NCBI GenBank assembly: GCA_965216105.1
Contig: OZ244147.1
Location: 2,232,001 to 2,296,000, forward strand
DNA length: 64,000 nucleotides
Direction of reading: 5' to 3'
Source of the DNA: JAALLB01 sp017643495
Lineage (GTDB): Bacteria > Pseudomonadota > Alphaproteobacteria > Rhizobiales > Rhizobiaceae
A model generated the notes under the pieces. That model saw nothing but the letters and a program-made list of their open reading frames with translations. It did no database searches and was not told the origin of the DNA. The translations under genes were made by a program, and so were the position numbers. Shown here piece by piece: positions 35,474-44,608 of this stretch (within the stretch, counting starts at the first letter, position 1; each line of letters begins with the position of its first letter).

Positions 35474-35776
35474 CCCTCTCCCACCCAGAAGTTTGGCAGT
35501 GGAATACAAAAATACCATCATGCATTTGCGACAATTGCTTCGCCTATGGGACATCAGCCCCTTTGCACTGCTCCCATCGGCTTCCTCCCAGAGCTAAAAC
35601 TTTCTGCACCCTTGCCATCCCGTTTTTTCGCCTTTTGTTTTGTGTGTGACGGATTGCACATCGGCTGTTTGTTGTTTTGGGTAGGTTGGTTTCATCGAAG
35701 GGCAGCGGATGCAGCAGGAGACGCAACCGGGCCACAAGACAAAGCAAGCAGCAACCAAACCCGGAGGGAAACCACA

Positions 35777-36151
35777 ATGACCAGTTCCGCTTCAAGCTTC
35801 AAAAAAGCAACCATCACAACCCTTGCAATCGCCACCATCGCAACCGCGGCATCCTTCGCCGCTCCCCAAAATGCCCATGCCGGAAGCAAGGCCTTCTGGA
35901 GAGGTGCAGCAGCCGGTGCCGTCGCAGGCGTGGTCACTGGTGCCATCATCAACAACAACCGGCGTCACCGCCGCGTCTATGTCGAGCGACGCCATGCACC
36001 GCGCACCGTCTATGTCCAGCGCGAAGTCGTTCACACCGGAAGTGCCCATGTCGACTGGTGCCTGAGCCGCTACCGCTCTTACGACGTGCGCTCCGATACA
36101 TACCAGCCGTATAGCGGACCGCGACGCTACTGCAATTCCCCATACAACTAG
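35777..36151 (+). CDS. BA14K-like secreted protein
   Basis: 124 residues. A signal peptide ('TTLAIATIATAASFAAPQNAHA') is followed by a glycine-alanine segment able to span or insert into membrane ('AAAGAVAGVVTGAII'), an Arg/His-rich stretch and the family end 'DWCLSRYRSYDVRSDTYQPYSG' with two cysteines. BA14K proteins are small rhizobial envelope proteins first noted as Brucella antigens. A GGAGGG site precedes the ATG. Terminated by the hairpin at 36200. Confidence 0.88.
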   Translation: MTSSASSFKKATITTLAIATIATAASFAAPQNAHAGSKAFWRGAAAGAVAGVVTGAIINNNRRHRRVYVERRHAPRTVYVQREVVHTGSAHVDWCLSRYRSYDVRSDTYQPYSGPRRYCNSPYN

Positions 36152-36199
36152 GGAAAACAGTTAATGCCGGTCATGCCGCCCCTTGTGACCGGCAAAAAG

Positions 36200-36229
36200 A
36201 ACCCCGCTTCAATGCGAAGCGGGGTTTCT
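36200..36229 (+). terminator. Rho-independent terminator after the BA14K gene
   Basis: AACCCCGCTTC and GAAGCGGGGTT (11 bp, perfect) around a 5-base loop, then TTCT; 49 bases after the stop. Confidence 0.75.
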
Positions 36230-36351
36230 GTGTCGGCAAGTTGGCTCGACAAGTCCAAATTGGCGGATTGAAACAATTTTATTGCCACAAGGTGAAATTC
36301 ACCCTTGCAGGAAATATCCTGCCAGTGTAGTTCATCCGCTAGCCAGCAAGT

Positions 36352-36428
<77 letters not shown>

Positions 36429-36593
36429 TTTTCCCAAATACAACCTTTCCTGATCAAAACGAATGTCCGGAAGTCCCGGGTAGCGGCGACAGATGTTTCC
36501 TGAAAACATCACAAAGAACAGTCGGCCTTTACAAGCCAATGTAACAGCTTGTAATGAGATGGGACTTGTCCTTAATTTTTTGCGGAAATTGAG

Positions 36594-36899
36594 ATGTCAG
36601 CGCGCATTTACAAACCAGCCAAAACTGCAATGCAGTCCGGAAAAGCAAAAACGGATCGCTGGATTCTGGAATTTGAACCGGAAACGCCGCGAGAAATCGA
36701 CCCACTGATGGGTTACACGTCTTCGTCCGACATGAAATCGCAAATCAGGCTTGAATTCGATTCCCTGGAAGCTGCGCAAACCTACGCAGCCAGAAACGGA
36801 ATCGCAGCAGCTGTACAACAACCGCAGAAAGCCAAACGCCGGGTCATGTCCTACGCCGAGAATTTCAGTTCAAACCGGTCTTTGCCCTGGACCCATTGA
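36594..36899 (+). CDS. NDUFS4-like complex I accessory subunit (ETC complex I conserved region)
   Basis: 101 residues. 'ARIYKPAKTAMQSGKAKTDRW', 'DPLMGYTSSSDMKSQIRLEF', 'AQTYAARNGI' and the end 'SYAENFSSNRSLPWTH' match the family of mitochondrial NDUFS4 (18 kDa) and its alphaproteobacterial counterparts, which stabilise the NADH-binding arm of complex I. Soluble, cytoplasmic face. Located between two tRNA genes. Confidence 0.93.
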   Translation: MSARIYKPAKTAMQSGKAKTDRWILEFEPETPREIDPLMGYTSSSDMKSQIRLEFDSLEAAQTYAARNGIAAAVQQPQKAKRRVMSYAENFSSNRSLPWTH

Positions 36900-36920
36900 C
36901 GCCGCCATTGCGCTTTCCGG

Positions 36921-36948
36921 TTGCAAGAATCCTTCTTTCAGTTATAGA
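36921..36948 (+). promoter_or_regulatory. Probable promoter of tRNA-Arg
   Basis: TTGCAA (36921-36926) and TATAGA (36943-36948) with 16-base spacing, ending 11 bases before the tRNA 5' end. Confidence 0.5.
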
Positions 36949-36959
36949 CGTGCTATTGG

Positions 36960-37036
36960 GGTCCCGTAGCTCAGCTGGATAGAGCAACTGACTTCTAATC
37001 AGTAGGTCGGGGGTTCGAATCCTCCCGGGATCGCCA
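36960..37036 (+). tRNA. tRNA-Arg (anticodon TCT)
   Basis: 77 bases with encoded CCA. Acceptor GGTCCCG/CGGGATC (one G-T pair), anticodon stem ACTGA/TCAGT with loop CTTCTAA, T-arm GGTTCGAATCC. Reads AGA/AGG arginine codons. Confidence 0.95.
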
Positions 37037-37121
37037 ATAACCACCTGCATACCCATATCGGTATATTCCCTGAAATTCCGACACGCATTCAGCCACCAAG
37101 AGATAATTGAACAGCTCTTGT

Positions 37122-37661
37122 TCAATCCTGTCTGGTCTGATCTAGCAGGCGTTTGCATTCCAGCAATTCATGCAATGTGCTTTTGAGATGTTTGAGGTCT
37201 TCTGCATCAATTGAAACGCCTGCGCCGTGTTCATCTTCCGACATGACGATTCCGCTGAGACGGTTCAGGATGGATTTTCCCTTTTTCCCTGATTGCTGAC
37301 GGGAAAACTCCGCGACATCAACAGCCGGGCTCATTTTACCCGTAACCGCAGTTTCCGGAGCCTCTTCTTCCGGCAACTCAGGCCTGGTCGGTTCTGGTCC
37401 GTCAGCCAGGCGCTTGTCCGCTGCCTGCTCCTTGAGCAGTTTCTGAACACCGCGAATGGTATAGCCCTCCTTGTACAGGAGGGCCTTGATGTTTCCCAGA
37501 AGTTCAACATCTTCAGGCCGGTAATAACGTCGGCCACCGCCTCGCTTCATGGGCTTGATCTGGCTGAACCGGGTTTCCCAAAAACGCAGGACGTGCTGCG
37601 GAAGGTCGAGTTCCTCAGCAACCTCACTGATTGTACGAAATGCGTCCGGGCCTTTGCTCAT
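37122..37661 (-). CDS. MerR-family transcriptional regulator
   Basis: 179 residues from ATG 37661 (GTG at 37676 possible). The HTH 'FRTISEVAEELDLPQHVLRFWETRF' and the wing 'GGGRRYYRPEDVELLGNIKALLY' are typical; the rest is an acidic, variable segment and a C-terminal helix. No metal-binding cysteines are seen in the C-terminal part. This regulator sits after ihfA in many alphaproteobacteria; its targets are unknown. Confidence 0.9.
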   Translation of the reverse strand: MSKGPDAFRTISEVAEELDLPQHVLRFWETRFSQIKPMKRGGGRRYYRPEDVELLGNIKALLYKEGYTIRGVQKLLKEQAADKRLADGPEPTRPELPEEEAPETAVTGKMSPAVDVAEFSRQQSGKKGKSILNRLSGIVMSEDEHGAGVSIDAEDLKHLKSTLHELLECKRLLDQTRQD

Positions 37662-37754
37662 GGAGCCATACGACACGATTCTTCCGGAAAAACCAATCCG
37701 CGTTCACACGAGTTGTGGGAAAAGACAAAACCAGCGGAACCGGTCAACCGACAT

Positions 37755-38060
37755 TCAGGACTTCTTGTGCCCATCCAGGACAGCCTGCTTGAGAATATTT
37801 GACGGTTTGAACACCATGACGCGACGCGGTGTAATCGGCACTTCTTCGCCGGTCTTGGGATTGCGGCCGATGCGCTCATTCTTGCTGCGTACAACAAAAG
37901 AACCAAAAGAGGAGAGTTTTACCGGCTCGCCATCCACGATGCGGTCACTGATAAGTTGCAGCACCGTTTCGACAAGTTCTGCAGATTCAACACGAGACAA
38001 TCCAATTTTCTGATATACAGCTTCACTGAGATCACTACGGGTAATAGTCTCTTGGGCCAT
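37755..38060 (-). CDS. ihfA: Integration host factor subunit alpha
   Basis: 101 residues, DNA-bending heterodimer partner of IhfB. 'TRSDLSEAVYQKIGLSR', 'KLSSFGSFVVRSK' and the arm tip 'GRNPKTGEEVPI' with the intercalating proline are all present. Shapes nucleoid and promoters. Transcribed in the same direction as fabH upstream, with a 176-base gap. Confidence 0.96.
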   Translation of the reverse strand: MAQETITRSDLSEAVYQKIGLSRVESAELVETVLQLISDRIVDGEPVKLSSFGSFVVRSKNERIGRNPKTGEEVPITPRRVMVFKPSNILKQAVLDGHKKS

Positions 38061-38236
38061 TTATCTTACCGTTTGCTTTTTAAAATGATGATGATTGTGA
38101 AACAACTGAAATTGCAGACTGAAATAGTTATTGCATGAGATTTCAAAGTTTAAGGCAAAAAAAGTCGCCTAACAAGGGCAGGCAGAAGAAATCGTTTTTC
38201 AGCGTTTCACCTAAAGGCAAACCGGCACCGGGCTCA

Positions 38237-39208
38237 CTACCACCTCAACAGGATTGAACCCCAGGTGAAGCCTCCACCCATGGCTTCAAGCAGAACAAGG
38301 TCACCTTTTTGTATCCGCCCATCCTTTACTGCCACGTCAAGTGCCAGCGGTATGGAGGCAGCCGAGGTGTTGCCATGCATGTCCACCGTCGTAACAACCT
38401 TCTCCGGTGCAATTCCAAGTTTCTTTGCCGATCCGTCAATAATACGCTTGTTGGCCTGATGCGGTACGAACCAGTCAATATCATCTGAAGACAGGCCGGT
38501 TGCTTCGTAAGCGGCTGTAATCACATCCGTGATCATGCCCACCGCATGGCGGAACACTTCCTTGCCCTCCATTCGCAAGTAACCAACAGTCCTTGTGCTG
38601 GACGGGCCACCGTCAACATAAAGCTTTTCCTTGTGAGAACCATCCGAGCGCAAATGTGTGGTCAGAATTCCCCGTTCCTCCACATTTCCTTCGCTATCGG
38701 CTGCCTCAACAACCAGAGCACCGGCACCATCACCAAAGAGCACACACGTTGTGCGATCTTCCCAATCGAGTATGCGCGAGAAAGTCTCGGCGCCTATCAC
38801 GAGAATGCGTTTTGCCTGGCCGGTACGGATAAACTGGTCTGCGGTAGTCAGGGCAAAAACGAACCCTGAACAGACGGCTTGCATGTCAAATGCAGCGCCA
38901 TGATCCATTCCCAACCTATGTTGCACCTCAACCGCAGTTGCAGGAAACGTATTGTTGGGCGTCGAGGTCGCCAAGACAATAAGGTCAAGGTCTGCTGCAC
39001 TGATACCGGCCGACTTCATTGCCGCACGTGCAGCATTTTCGGCAAGATCTGCCGTTGTTTCACCTTCCGCAGCGATATGTCTTTGACGGATACCGGTTCT
39101 TTGAACGATCCATTCGTCAGACGTATCAATACGCTCCTCGAACTCTGCATTCGACATTGCTTTTGCGGGCAGGTAAGACCCGCTACCAGTTATAACTGAT
39201 CGTATCAT
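38237..39208 (-). CDS. fabH: Beta-ketoacyl-ACP synthase III
   Basis: 323 residues. Starts fatty acid synthesis by condensing acetyl-CoA with malonyl-ACP. The Cys-His-Asn triad is visible in 'AVCSGFVFAL', 'VPHQANKRI' and 'DMHGNTSAAS'. Follows plsX by 26 bases, the usual order. Confidence 0.97.
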   Translation of the reverse strand: MIRSVITGSGSYLPAKAMSNAEFEERIDTSDEWIVQRTGIRQRHIAAEGETTADLAENAARAAMKSAGISAADLDLIVLATSTPNNTFPATAVEVQHRLGMDHGAAFDMQAVCSGFVFALTTADQFIRTGQAKRILVIGAETFSRILDWEDRTTCVLFGDGAGALVVEAADSEGNVEERGILTTHLRSDGSHKEKLYVDGGPSSTRTVGYLRMEGKEVFRHAVGMITDVITAAYEATGLSSDDIDWFVPHQANKRIIDGSAKKLGIAPEKVVTTVDMHGNTSAASIPLALDVAVKDGRIQKGDLVLLEAMGGGFTWGSILLRW

Positions 39209-39234
39209 TTCAAGTATCTCGCTCCACGCGGTAA

Positions 39235-40287
39235 CTAGCCAGCATGCTTTTCCAGCCTGATCCGGATCTCGGAGAAGTTTTCAATGTCCTTCTCGATTTT
39301 CGACATCAGGTGATTTGCCACCATGTCATGGCCAAGTTCAATTGCAGCGGCGAACCCTTCAGCGTCAGTGCCGCCATGACTTTTGATTACAACACCGTTC
39401 AATCCCAACAGAACAGCGCCATTGACTTTTCTGGGGTCCATTTTCTCCCTAAGACGATCAAAAGCGCCTTTGGCAAGGATAAAACCTGCCTTCGCCAAAA
39501 TCGTCCGGCTCATGGCTGCCCTCAGATATTCACCTATCTGTTTAGCGGTTCCTTCGGCGGTTTTCAGCGCAATGTTACCAGCAAAGCCTTCGGTAACCAC
39601 CACATCAACCGTCCCCTTGCCCAGATCATCACCCTCGACAAAACCGTGATAATTCATTGTCTCCAGTTTTGCTTCCCTGAGGAGGGCTCCGGCCTCTCTT
39701 ACCGATTCGACTCCCTTGACCTCTTCCACGCCGATATTGAGCAAACCAATACTGGGCCTGTCGAAATCGAACAATGCACGCGCCATGGCCGATCCCATGA
39801 CGGAATACTCAACCAGTTGGTCAGCGTCTGCACCAACGTTTGCGCCAACATCAAGAACAATACTCTCACCGGTCATGGTAGGCCATATGGCTGCCATTGC
39901 CGGCCGTGTTATCCCCGATTGGGTACGCAGGCAGAACTTTGACATGGCCATGAGAGCGCCTGTATTTCCCGCCGAGATACAAACATTTGCCTCGCCATTC
40001 TTCACCGCCTCGATTGCACGCCACATGCCGGATTTGTAACGTCCGCGTCGCAGGGCCTGGCTTGGCTTGTCTTCCATGGAAATGGAAATCTCGCAGTCAT
40101 GAAACACCGAAGCATCCCTGACCCTTGGATAGGCATCAAGAACCGGCCCTACTACAGCCTGTTCGCCGTATATCACGAATTTCAAGTCCGGTTTGCGATC
40201 CAGAACAATGTTTGCTCCGCCGATCACGGTTTCCGGCCCGTGATCGCCGCCCATGGCGTCAAGGGAAATGGTCAATTGATGATTCAT
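39235..40287 (-). CDS. plsX: Phosphate acyltransferase PlsX
   Basis: 350 residues; forms acyl-phosphate from acyl-ACP for phospholipid synthesis by PlsY. 'SLDAMGGDHGPETVIGGA', 'ISAGNTGALMA' and 'VVTEGFAGNIALKTAEG' are characteristic. Lies between the YceD gene and fabH. Confidence 0.97.
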   Translation of the reverse strand: MNHQLTISLDAMGGDHGPETVIGGANIVLDRKPDLKFVIYGEQAVVGPVLDAYPRVRDASVFHDCEISISMEDKPSQALRRGRYKSGMWRAIEAVKNGEANVCISAGNTGALMAMSKFCLRTQSGITRPAMAAIWPTMTGESIVLDVGANVGADADQLVEYSVMGSAMARALFDFDRPSIGLLNIGVEEVKGVESVREAGALLREAKLETMNYHGFVEGDDLGKGTVDVVVTEGFAGNIALKTAEGTAKQIGEYLRAAMSRTILAKAGFILAKGAFDRLREKMDPRKVNGAVLLGLNGVVIKSHGGTDAEGFAAAIELGHDMVANHLMSKIEKDIENFSEIRIRLEKHAG

Positions 40288-40346
40288 TCAGATACAACGG
40301 ATCGTAAAAACTTGTGTGGACGTGTTAGCAAACCCAGCGTCAATAT

Positions 40347-40928
40347 TCATCCGTTTCCCGGCTTTTTTTCGGTTAATAACCCTTCAAGCCCCTCAAAGGG
40401 TCTGTGAGTGGCTTCATTTTCGGGCTGTTCACCTTCTGCAACGACTATGTCCCCTGCCCCTGGGGAACGTGGATACGGATCAATTTCCAGGTTGAGCTCC
40501 TCAAGCACCACATCCCAAAGGTTCACTTTGCCGCCCGATACAATGTCTGGCAAGTCATCATCTTCCGGATCGAGTACAATTTCGCCATCGTCAATCACGG
40601 GTGAGAACCTGCGCCCCTCGCTTTCAGGGACGAATGTACGTCTCAAATCGACTTTCAGTGAATTGTCAAACGGCTCCAGCGTCGCGACACACATCTGACT
40701 GAAACCAGACTGAACACTTCCCTGCACAAGAATTCCCTTGTTACTCCAACGAGATGCATGCAGGTCTGCATTAATAGAATCAAACCTTTCCACCGGCGCC
40801 AATCCTGCCAAGACTTCCAGCGCATTCTTGTCAGCGATCATTTGCACAGTTTCACCAGAGGATGAAACCCGGTTCAGATCGAGCCAGAATACAGGGAATT
40901 TTCCAGATGGTTTTTGCGTGTCATTCAT
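40347..40928 (-). CDS. YceD/DUF177-family protein
   Basis: 193 residues. 'CVATLEPFDNSLKVDLRRTF' and the acidic 'IVLDPEDDDLPDIVSGGKVNLWDVVLEELNLEIDPYPR' region define the family linked to 23S rRNA accumulation. Usually precedes rpmF-plsX; rpmF is absent here, as in other alphaproteobacteria. ATG overlaps the CBP3-like gene by four bases. Confidence 0.9.
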   Translation of the reverse strand: MNDTQKPSGKFPVFWLDLNRVSSSGETVQMIADKNALEVLAGLAPVERFDSINADLHASRWSNKGILVQGSVQSGFSQMCVATLEPFDNSLKVDLRRTFVPESEGRRFSPVIDDGEIVLDPEDDDLPDIVSGGKVNLWDVVLEELNLEIDPYPRSPGAGDIVVAEGEQPENEATHRPFEGLEGLLTEKKPGNG

Positions 40929-41455
40929 TTTGGTGCCAGCCAGTCTGATTTGCCCGCCAGAAACTTGTCCAAGGATATCTGGTTCAGATGGTTGGCCGTT
41001 TCAATCATGTAATCTGCCAATGCGGAAGGATTACCATTTTCTGCGTCTTTAAAATATCGCCGGGCGACACTGTTTGCGAGTTCCGACTTGTCAGAGGTTT
41101 CAAGTAGAGGGTCAAAATCCTCGATCTGTGCATAAAAACTGTGAACCAGCCGCTTCTTGCGTTTTGGAACCGTGGTGTCTCCGATGCCGATCTGGCGCAG
41201 GGCCCGCTCGATATCTTCGACAAACAGGTCAAACACATCCTGACTGAGCTCTCTTCCCACCGGCTTATCCTCCTGGGCCAGTCTCCTGGTTAGCATATAG
41301 ACATGCATGGCGAGCATATCGAAACGCCCCATCACAGAATCGGGAACGCCAAAATGCTCATAGAACACCCGGTTTCGCGCATGTGTCATAAGTCCGCCAT
41401 AAATCTGGTGCGGGGTTCCGACTGTCGGCTTTCGTTTGAAAAGTCTGTTAATCAT
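40925..41455 (-). CDS. Ubiquinol-cytochrome c chaperone (CBP3-like)
   Basis: 176 residues. 'QIYGGLMTHARNRVFYEHFGVPDSVMGRFDMLAMHVYMLTRRL' and 'AQEDKPVGRELSQDVFDLFVEDIERALRQIGIGD' match the family of mitochondrial CBP3/UQCC1, which helps cytochrome b of complex III assemble. Cytoplasmic or membrane-peripheral. First gene of the CBP3-YceD-plsX-fabH run, divergent from bamE. Confidence 0.92.
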   Translation of the reverse strand: MINRLFKRKPTVGTPHQIYGGLMTHARNRVFYEHFGVPDSVMGRFDMLAMHVYMLTRRLAQEDKPVGRELSQDVFDLFVEDIERALRQIGIGDTTVPKRKKRLVHSFYAQIEDFDPLLETSDKSELANSVARRYFKDAENGNPSALADYMIETANHLNQISLDKFLAGKSDWLAPK

Positions 41456-41598
41456 GTATTACAGCAACTAAAGGGTTAGACGGATAAACAGGGTGTTCTG
41501 CCCATAATGAAGGCAGAACAACAATCTGCCGAGCTTACTGGTTGAATCTATGACCTGACTGATATAGGCAATTCGATACAATTTCGAGATTACAGAGT

Positions 41599-42129
41599 AT
41601 GAAATTCGATATGACGGCCAAAAAATCCAGCACTAAAGGTAAATATGTCCGGGCGCTGGGCGCAGCACTCATATCCCTTCCATTGGTTACAGGGTGTGTT
41701 CAGCAGCGGGTTTTCAACAATGGCCCGCAAATTACCCAGGACCAACTAGACCTCATTCCGGTCGGGTCAAGCCAGGAACAGGTTCTGCTTGCTCTTGGAT
41801 CTCCGTCCACTACGGGACAGTTCGACACCGAAGTTTTCTACTACATCTCCCAGAAGCGGGCAAAGAGATATGAATTCCAGCGCATGACACTGATCGATCA
41901 GCGCGTCCTTTCTGTCTACTTTGACGAAAACAAACAGGTTAGCCGTATTGCTGATTTTGGCCTGAAGGATGGCAAGGTGTTTGACTTCATCTCAAGAACA
42001 ACACCAACCACCGGCAAAGACTTCACATTCCTTCGTCAAATCCTCACAGGCAAGGCCAGCCCTGCCACCGTGCTTCAGGGTACCCAACGCAGTACAGGCG
42101 CTCCGAGCGCTCCGGGCGTTCCAAACTGA
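41599..42129 (+). CDS. bamE: Outer-membrane assembly lipoprotein BamE
   Basis: 176 residues. A lipoprotein signal ends at 'LVTGC' (Cys33). The SmpA/OmlA fold is seen in 'GPQITQDQLDLIPVGSSQEQVLLALGSPSTT' and 'FYYISQKR'. Component of the BAM complex that inserts outer-membrane proteins. A later start at 41611 is possible. The C-terminal ~30 residues are Ser/Thr/Pro-rich. Confidence 0.92.
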   Translation: MKFDMTAKKSSTKGKYVRALGAALISLPLVTGCVQQRVFNNGPQITQDQLDLIPVGSSQEQVLLALGSPSTTGQFDTEVFYYISQKRAKRYEFQRMTLIDQRVLSVYFDENKQVSRIADFGLKDGKVFDFISRTTPTTGKDFTFLRQILTGKASPATVLQGTQRSTGAPSAPGVPN

Positions 42130-42185
42130 CGGGACACCCTGTACCGACAGCTTACGATCAAAACTGTATGTGTTATTGAAAATAA

Positions 42186-42218
42186 AAACCCGCGGCATAG
42201 CCGCGGGTTTTCTTTTTT
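42186..42218. terminator. Bidirectional terminator between bamE and hppA
   Basis: AAACCCGCGGC (42186-42196) and GCCGCGGGTTT (42200-42210) with a 3-base loop, followed by T-rich sequence on the plus strand and by TTTTTATTTT on the minus strand. Confidence 0.85.
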
Positions 42219-42262
42219 TAGCCATTCCCCGGTCAGCTGTTGCCCGGGGAATAATCAGTTGA

Positions 42263-44401
42263 TCAATGGGCAAGAACTGCAAGAAGCAGCAGTGCCACAA
42301 TATTCGTGATCTTGATCATCGGATTAACAGCAGGACCAGCAGTATCCTTGTACGGATCGCCTACCGTATCACCGGTGACTGATGCCTTGTGTGCTTCCGA
42401 ACCCTTCTCGTGCTTTACACCATCCTTGTCGACGAAGCCGTCTTCAAAGCTTTTCTTGGCATTGTCCCATGCACCACCGCCAGCGGTCATGGATACAGCA
42501 ACATAAAAGCCGGTGACAATCACTCCGAGGAGCATCGCACCCAACGCTGCAAACGCATCAGCCGGCGTTGCAATTGCCTTTACGAGGAAGAAAACAACGA
42601 TTGGAGACAATACCGGCAGAAGTGACGGTACGATCATCTCTTTGATCGCCGAGCGGGTAAGCAGGTCCACTGCCTTGGCATAATCCGGCTTGGATGTGCC
42701 TTTCATGATTCCGGGATCGGCCTTGAACTGGCGACGAACCTCTTCAACGATCGAGCCACCCGCGCGTCCCACAGCGGTCATGGAAAGACCGCCAAAGAGA
42801 TATGGAAGAAGGCCACCAAACAGGAGACCGGCAACCACATACGGATTGGAAAGGTTGAACAGGGTATCGGCGTTGATTCCGAAGAATACGGAACCGTCCT
42901 GTGCATTTTGTGAGAAGAACTTCAGGTCTTCCGTATATGCAGCAAAAAGGACCAGCGCACCGAGACCGGCAGAACCGATTGCATAGCCTTTGGTTACCGC
43001 CTTGGTGGTATTGCCGACAGCATCAAGGGCATCGGTTGTGTCACGTACTTCTGATGGAAGTTCTGCCATTTCCGCGATACCGCCTGCGTTGTCCGTTACC
43101 GGGCCGAAGGCATCAAGGGCAACAACAAAACCGGCAAGTGCGAGCATGGCGGTCACCGTGATCGCAATACCGAACAAGCCTGCCAGTGAGTAAGTGATCA
43201 GGATACCGGCAATAATGATGATTGCAGGAATTGCGCAAGCTTCAAGAGAAACTGCAAGCCCCTGAATCACGTTTGTGCCGTGACCGGTTACCGATGCCTG
43301 GCTGATGGAGCGCACCGGACGATAGTCAACACCGGTATAATATTCCGTCACCCAGATAATGAGGCCGGTAACAATCAGTCCAACCAGCATGCACCAGAAA
43401 AGGTCTGCAGCGGTAAAGCTTGTGCCCGTTGTGGTTTCATAGGCAGTGCTACCGCCCAACCAGCCGAACACAATGCCTGCGAGGGCAACAGCAGAAAGCA
43501 CGGCACAGGCGATGAACCCCTTGTAAAGGGCACCCATGATCGAATTATTTGAACCAAGCTTCACAAAGAAGGTGCCGACAATCGAGGTAATGACGCAGAT
43601 GCCGCCGATTACCAGTGGCAACAGCATCAATGTGCTGGCTGTTTCACCCGCAAAAAAGATTGAAGCCAGAACCATGGTTGCAACCACCGTCACAGCGTAG
43701 GTCTCGAACAGGTCTGCTGCCATGCCGGCACAGTCACCCACATTGTCCCCCACATTGTCTGCAATCGTAGCAGGATTGCGTGGGTCATCTTCGGGAATGC
43801 CGGCTTCAACTTTACCGACAAGATCGCCGCCAACATCAGCACCCTTGGTGAAGATACCGCCGCCAAGACGGGCAAAAATCGAAATGAGAGAGGCCCCGAA
43901 GCCAAGTGCAACAAGACCGTCGATCACGGTGCGGCTGGTGTTTTCATATCCCATGCCCGTTGTGAGAACATAATAATAGACTGCAACACCGAGCAGTGCG
44001 AGACCTGCAACCAACAGGCCGGTGATTGCTCCGGACTTGAATGCAACATCAAGCCCTGCACCCAGACTTTGCGAGGCGGCCTGTGCGGTGCGAACATTGG
44101 CACGGACAGAAACCAGCATGCCAATGAAGCCAGCAACACCTGACAGGATTGCACCGATTGCAAATCCGGTTGCAGCTACAGCACCAAGAAGCACCCAAGC
44201 GATAATGAAAACGACCACACCAACAATGGCAATGGTCATGTACTGGCGCGTAAGATAAGCTTGCGCACCTTCCTGAATGTATTTGGCGATTTCCTGCATG
44301 CGCTGGTTACCAGCATCCGCATTCATTACGGAGCGGCCAGCCCAGAAGGCATAAATGACGGACAGAAGTCCGGCAATTATTACCAAAATGAGAGGATCCA
44401 T
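42263..44401 (-). CDS. hppA: K+-insensitive pyrophosphate-energised proton pump
   Basis: 712 residues and about 16 membrane helices. Hydrolyses pyrophosphate and moves protons across the inner membrane. The pyrophosphate site 'DVGGDLVGKVEAGIPEDDPRNPATIADNVGDNVGD' is intact. 'GNTTKAVTKG' carries the lysine that marks potassium-independent enzymes, where K+-dependent ones have alanine. The 207-base upstream gap holds an 8-bp inverted repeat (44497-44504/44515-44522). Confidence 0.96.
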   Translation of the reverse strand: MDPLILVIIAGLLSVIYAFWAGRSVMNADAGNQRMQEIAKYIQEGAQAYLTRQYMTIAIVGVVVFIIAWVLLGAVAATGFAIGAILSGVAGFIGMLVSVRANVRTAQAASQSLGAGLDVAFKSGAITGLLVAGLALLGVAVYYYVLTTGMGYENTSRTVIDGLVALGFGASLISIFARLGGGIFTKGADVGGDLVGKVEAGIPEDDPRNPATIADNVGDNVGDCAGMAADLFETYAVTVVATMVLASIFFAGETASTLMLLPLVIGGICVITSIVGTFFVKLGSNNSIMGALYKGFIACAVLSAVALAGIVFGWLGGSTAYETTTGTSFTAADLFWCMLVGLIVTGLIIWVTEYYTGVDYRPVRSISQASVTGHGTNVIQGLAVSLEACAIPAIIIIAGILITYSLAGLFGIAITVTAMLALAGFVVALDAFGPVTDNAGGIAEMAELPSEVRDTTDALDAVGNTTKAVTKGYAIGSAGLGALVLFAAYTEDLKFFSQNAQDGSVFFGINADTLFNLSNPYVVAGLLFGGLLPYLFGGLSMTAVGRAGGSIVEEVRRQFKADPGIMKGTSKPDYAKAVDLLTRSAIKEMIVPSLLPVLSPIVVFFLVKAIATPADAFAALGAMLLGVIVTGFYVAVSMTAGGGAWDNAKKSFEDGFVDKDGVKHEKGSEAHKASVTGDTVGDPYKDTAGPAVNPMIKITNIVALLLLAVLAH

Positions 44402-44496
44402 TTCGAATTTCCCTTTTTAAGTTTTCCGGCAGTATAGGGGGATGAGCGGAAACCTCCTCCCGGTTCCCCATCAACTGATTAGATTTTTAAAATCAA

Positions 44497-44522
44497 TGGC
44501 CGGACTTACCTAAATCCGGCCA
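44497..44522. repeat. Inverted repeat between MFS gene and hppA
   Basis: TGGCCGGA and TCCGGCCA arms with a 10-base spacer. It lies 87 bases after the MFS stop and 96 bases before the hppA start. Without a clear T-run it may be a weak MFS terminator or a leader/operator element for hppA. Confidence 0.4.
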
Positions 44523-44608
44523 AACCGTGGCGGAAGATATCGTGATCAGCCCAAAGGTCAAGAATTTGTTAAGTTTTCGCACTACAAACGCGGTGTTTTC
44601 GTGTCATT

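Noticed and set aside
34838..35776. Extended start for the BA14K gene
   Set aside because: The upstream part is antisense to the MttB-family gene and would bury the signal peptide; the ATG at 35777 has a good ribosome site.
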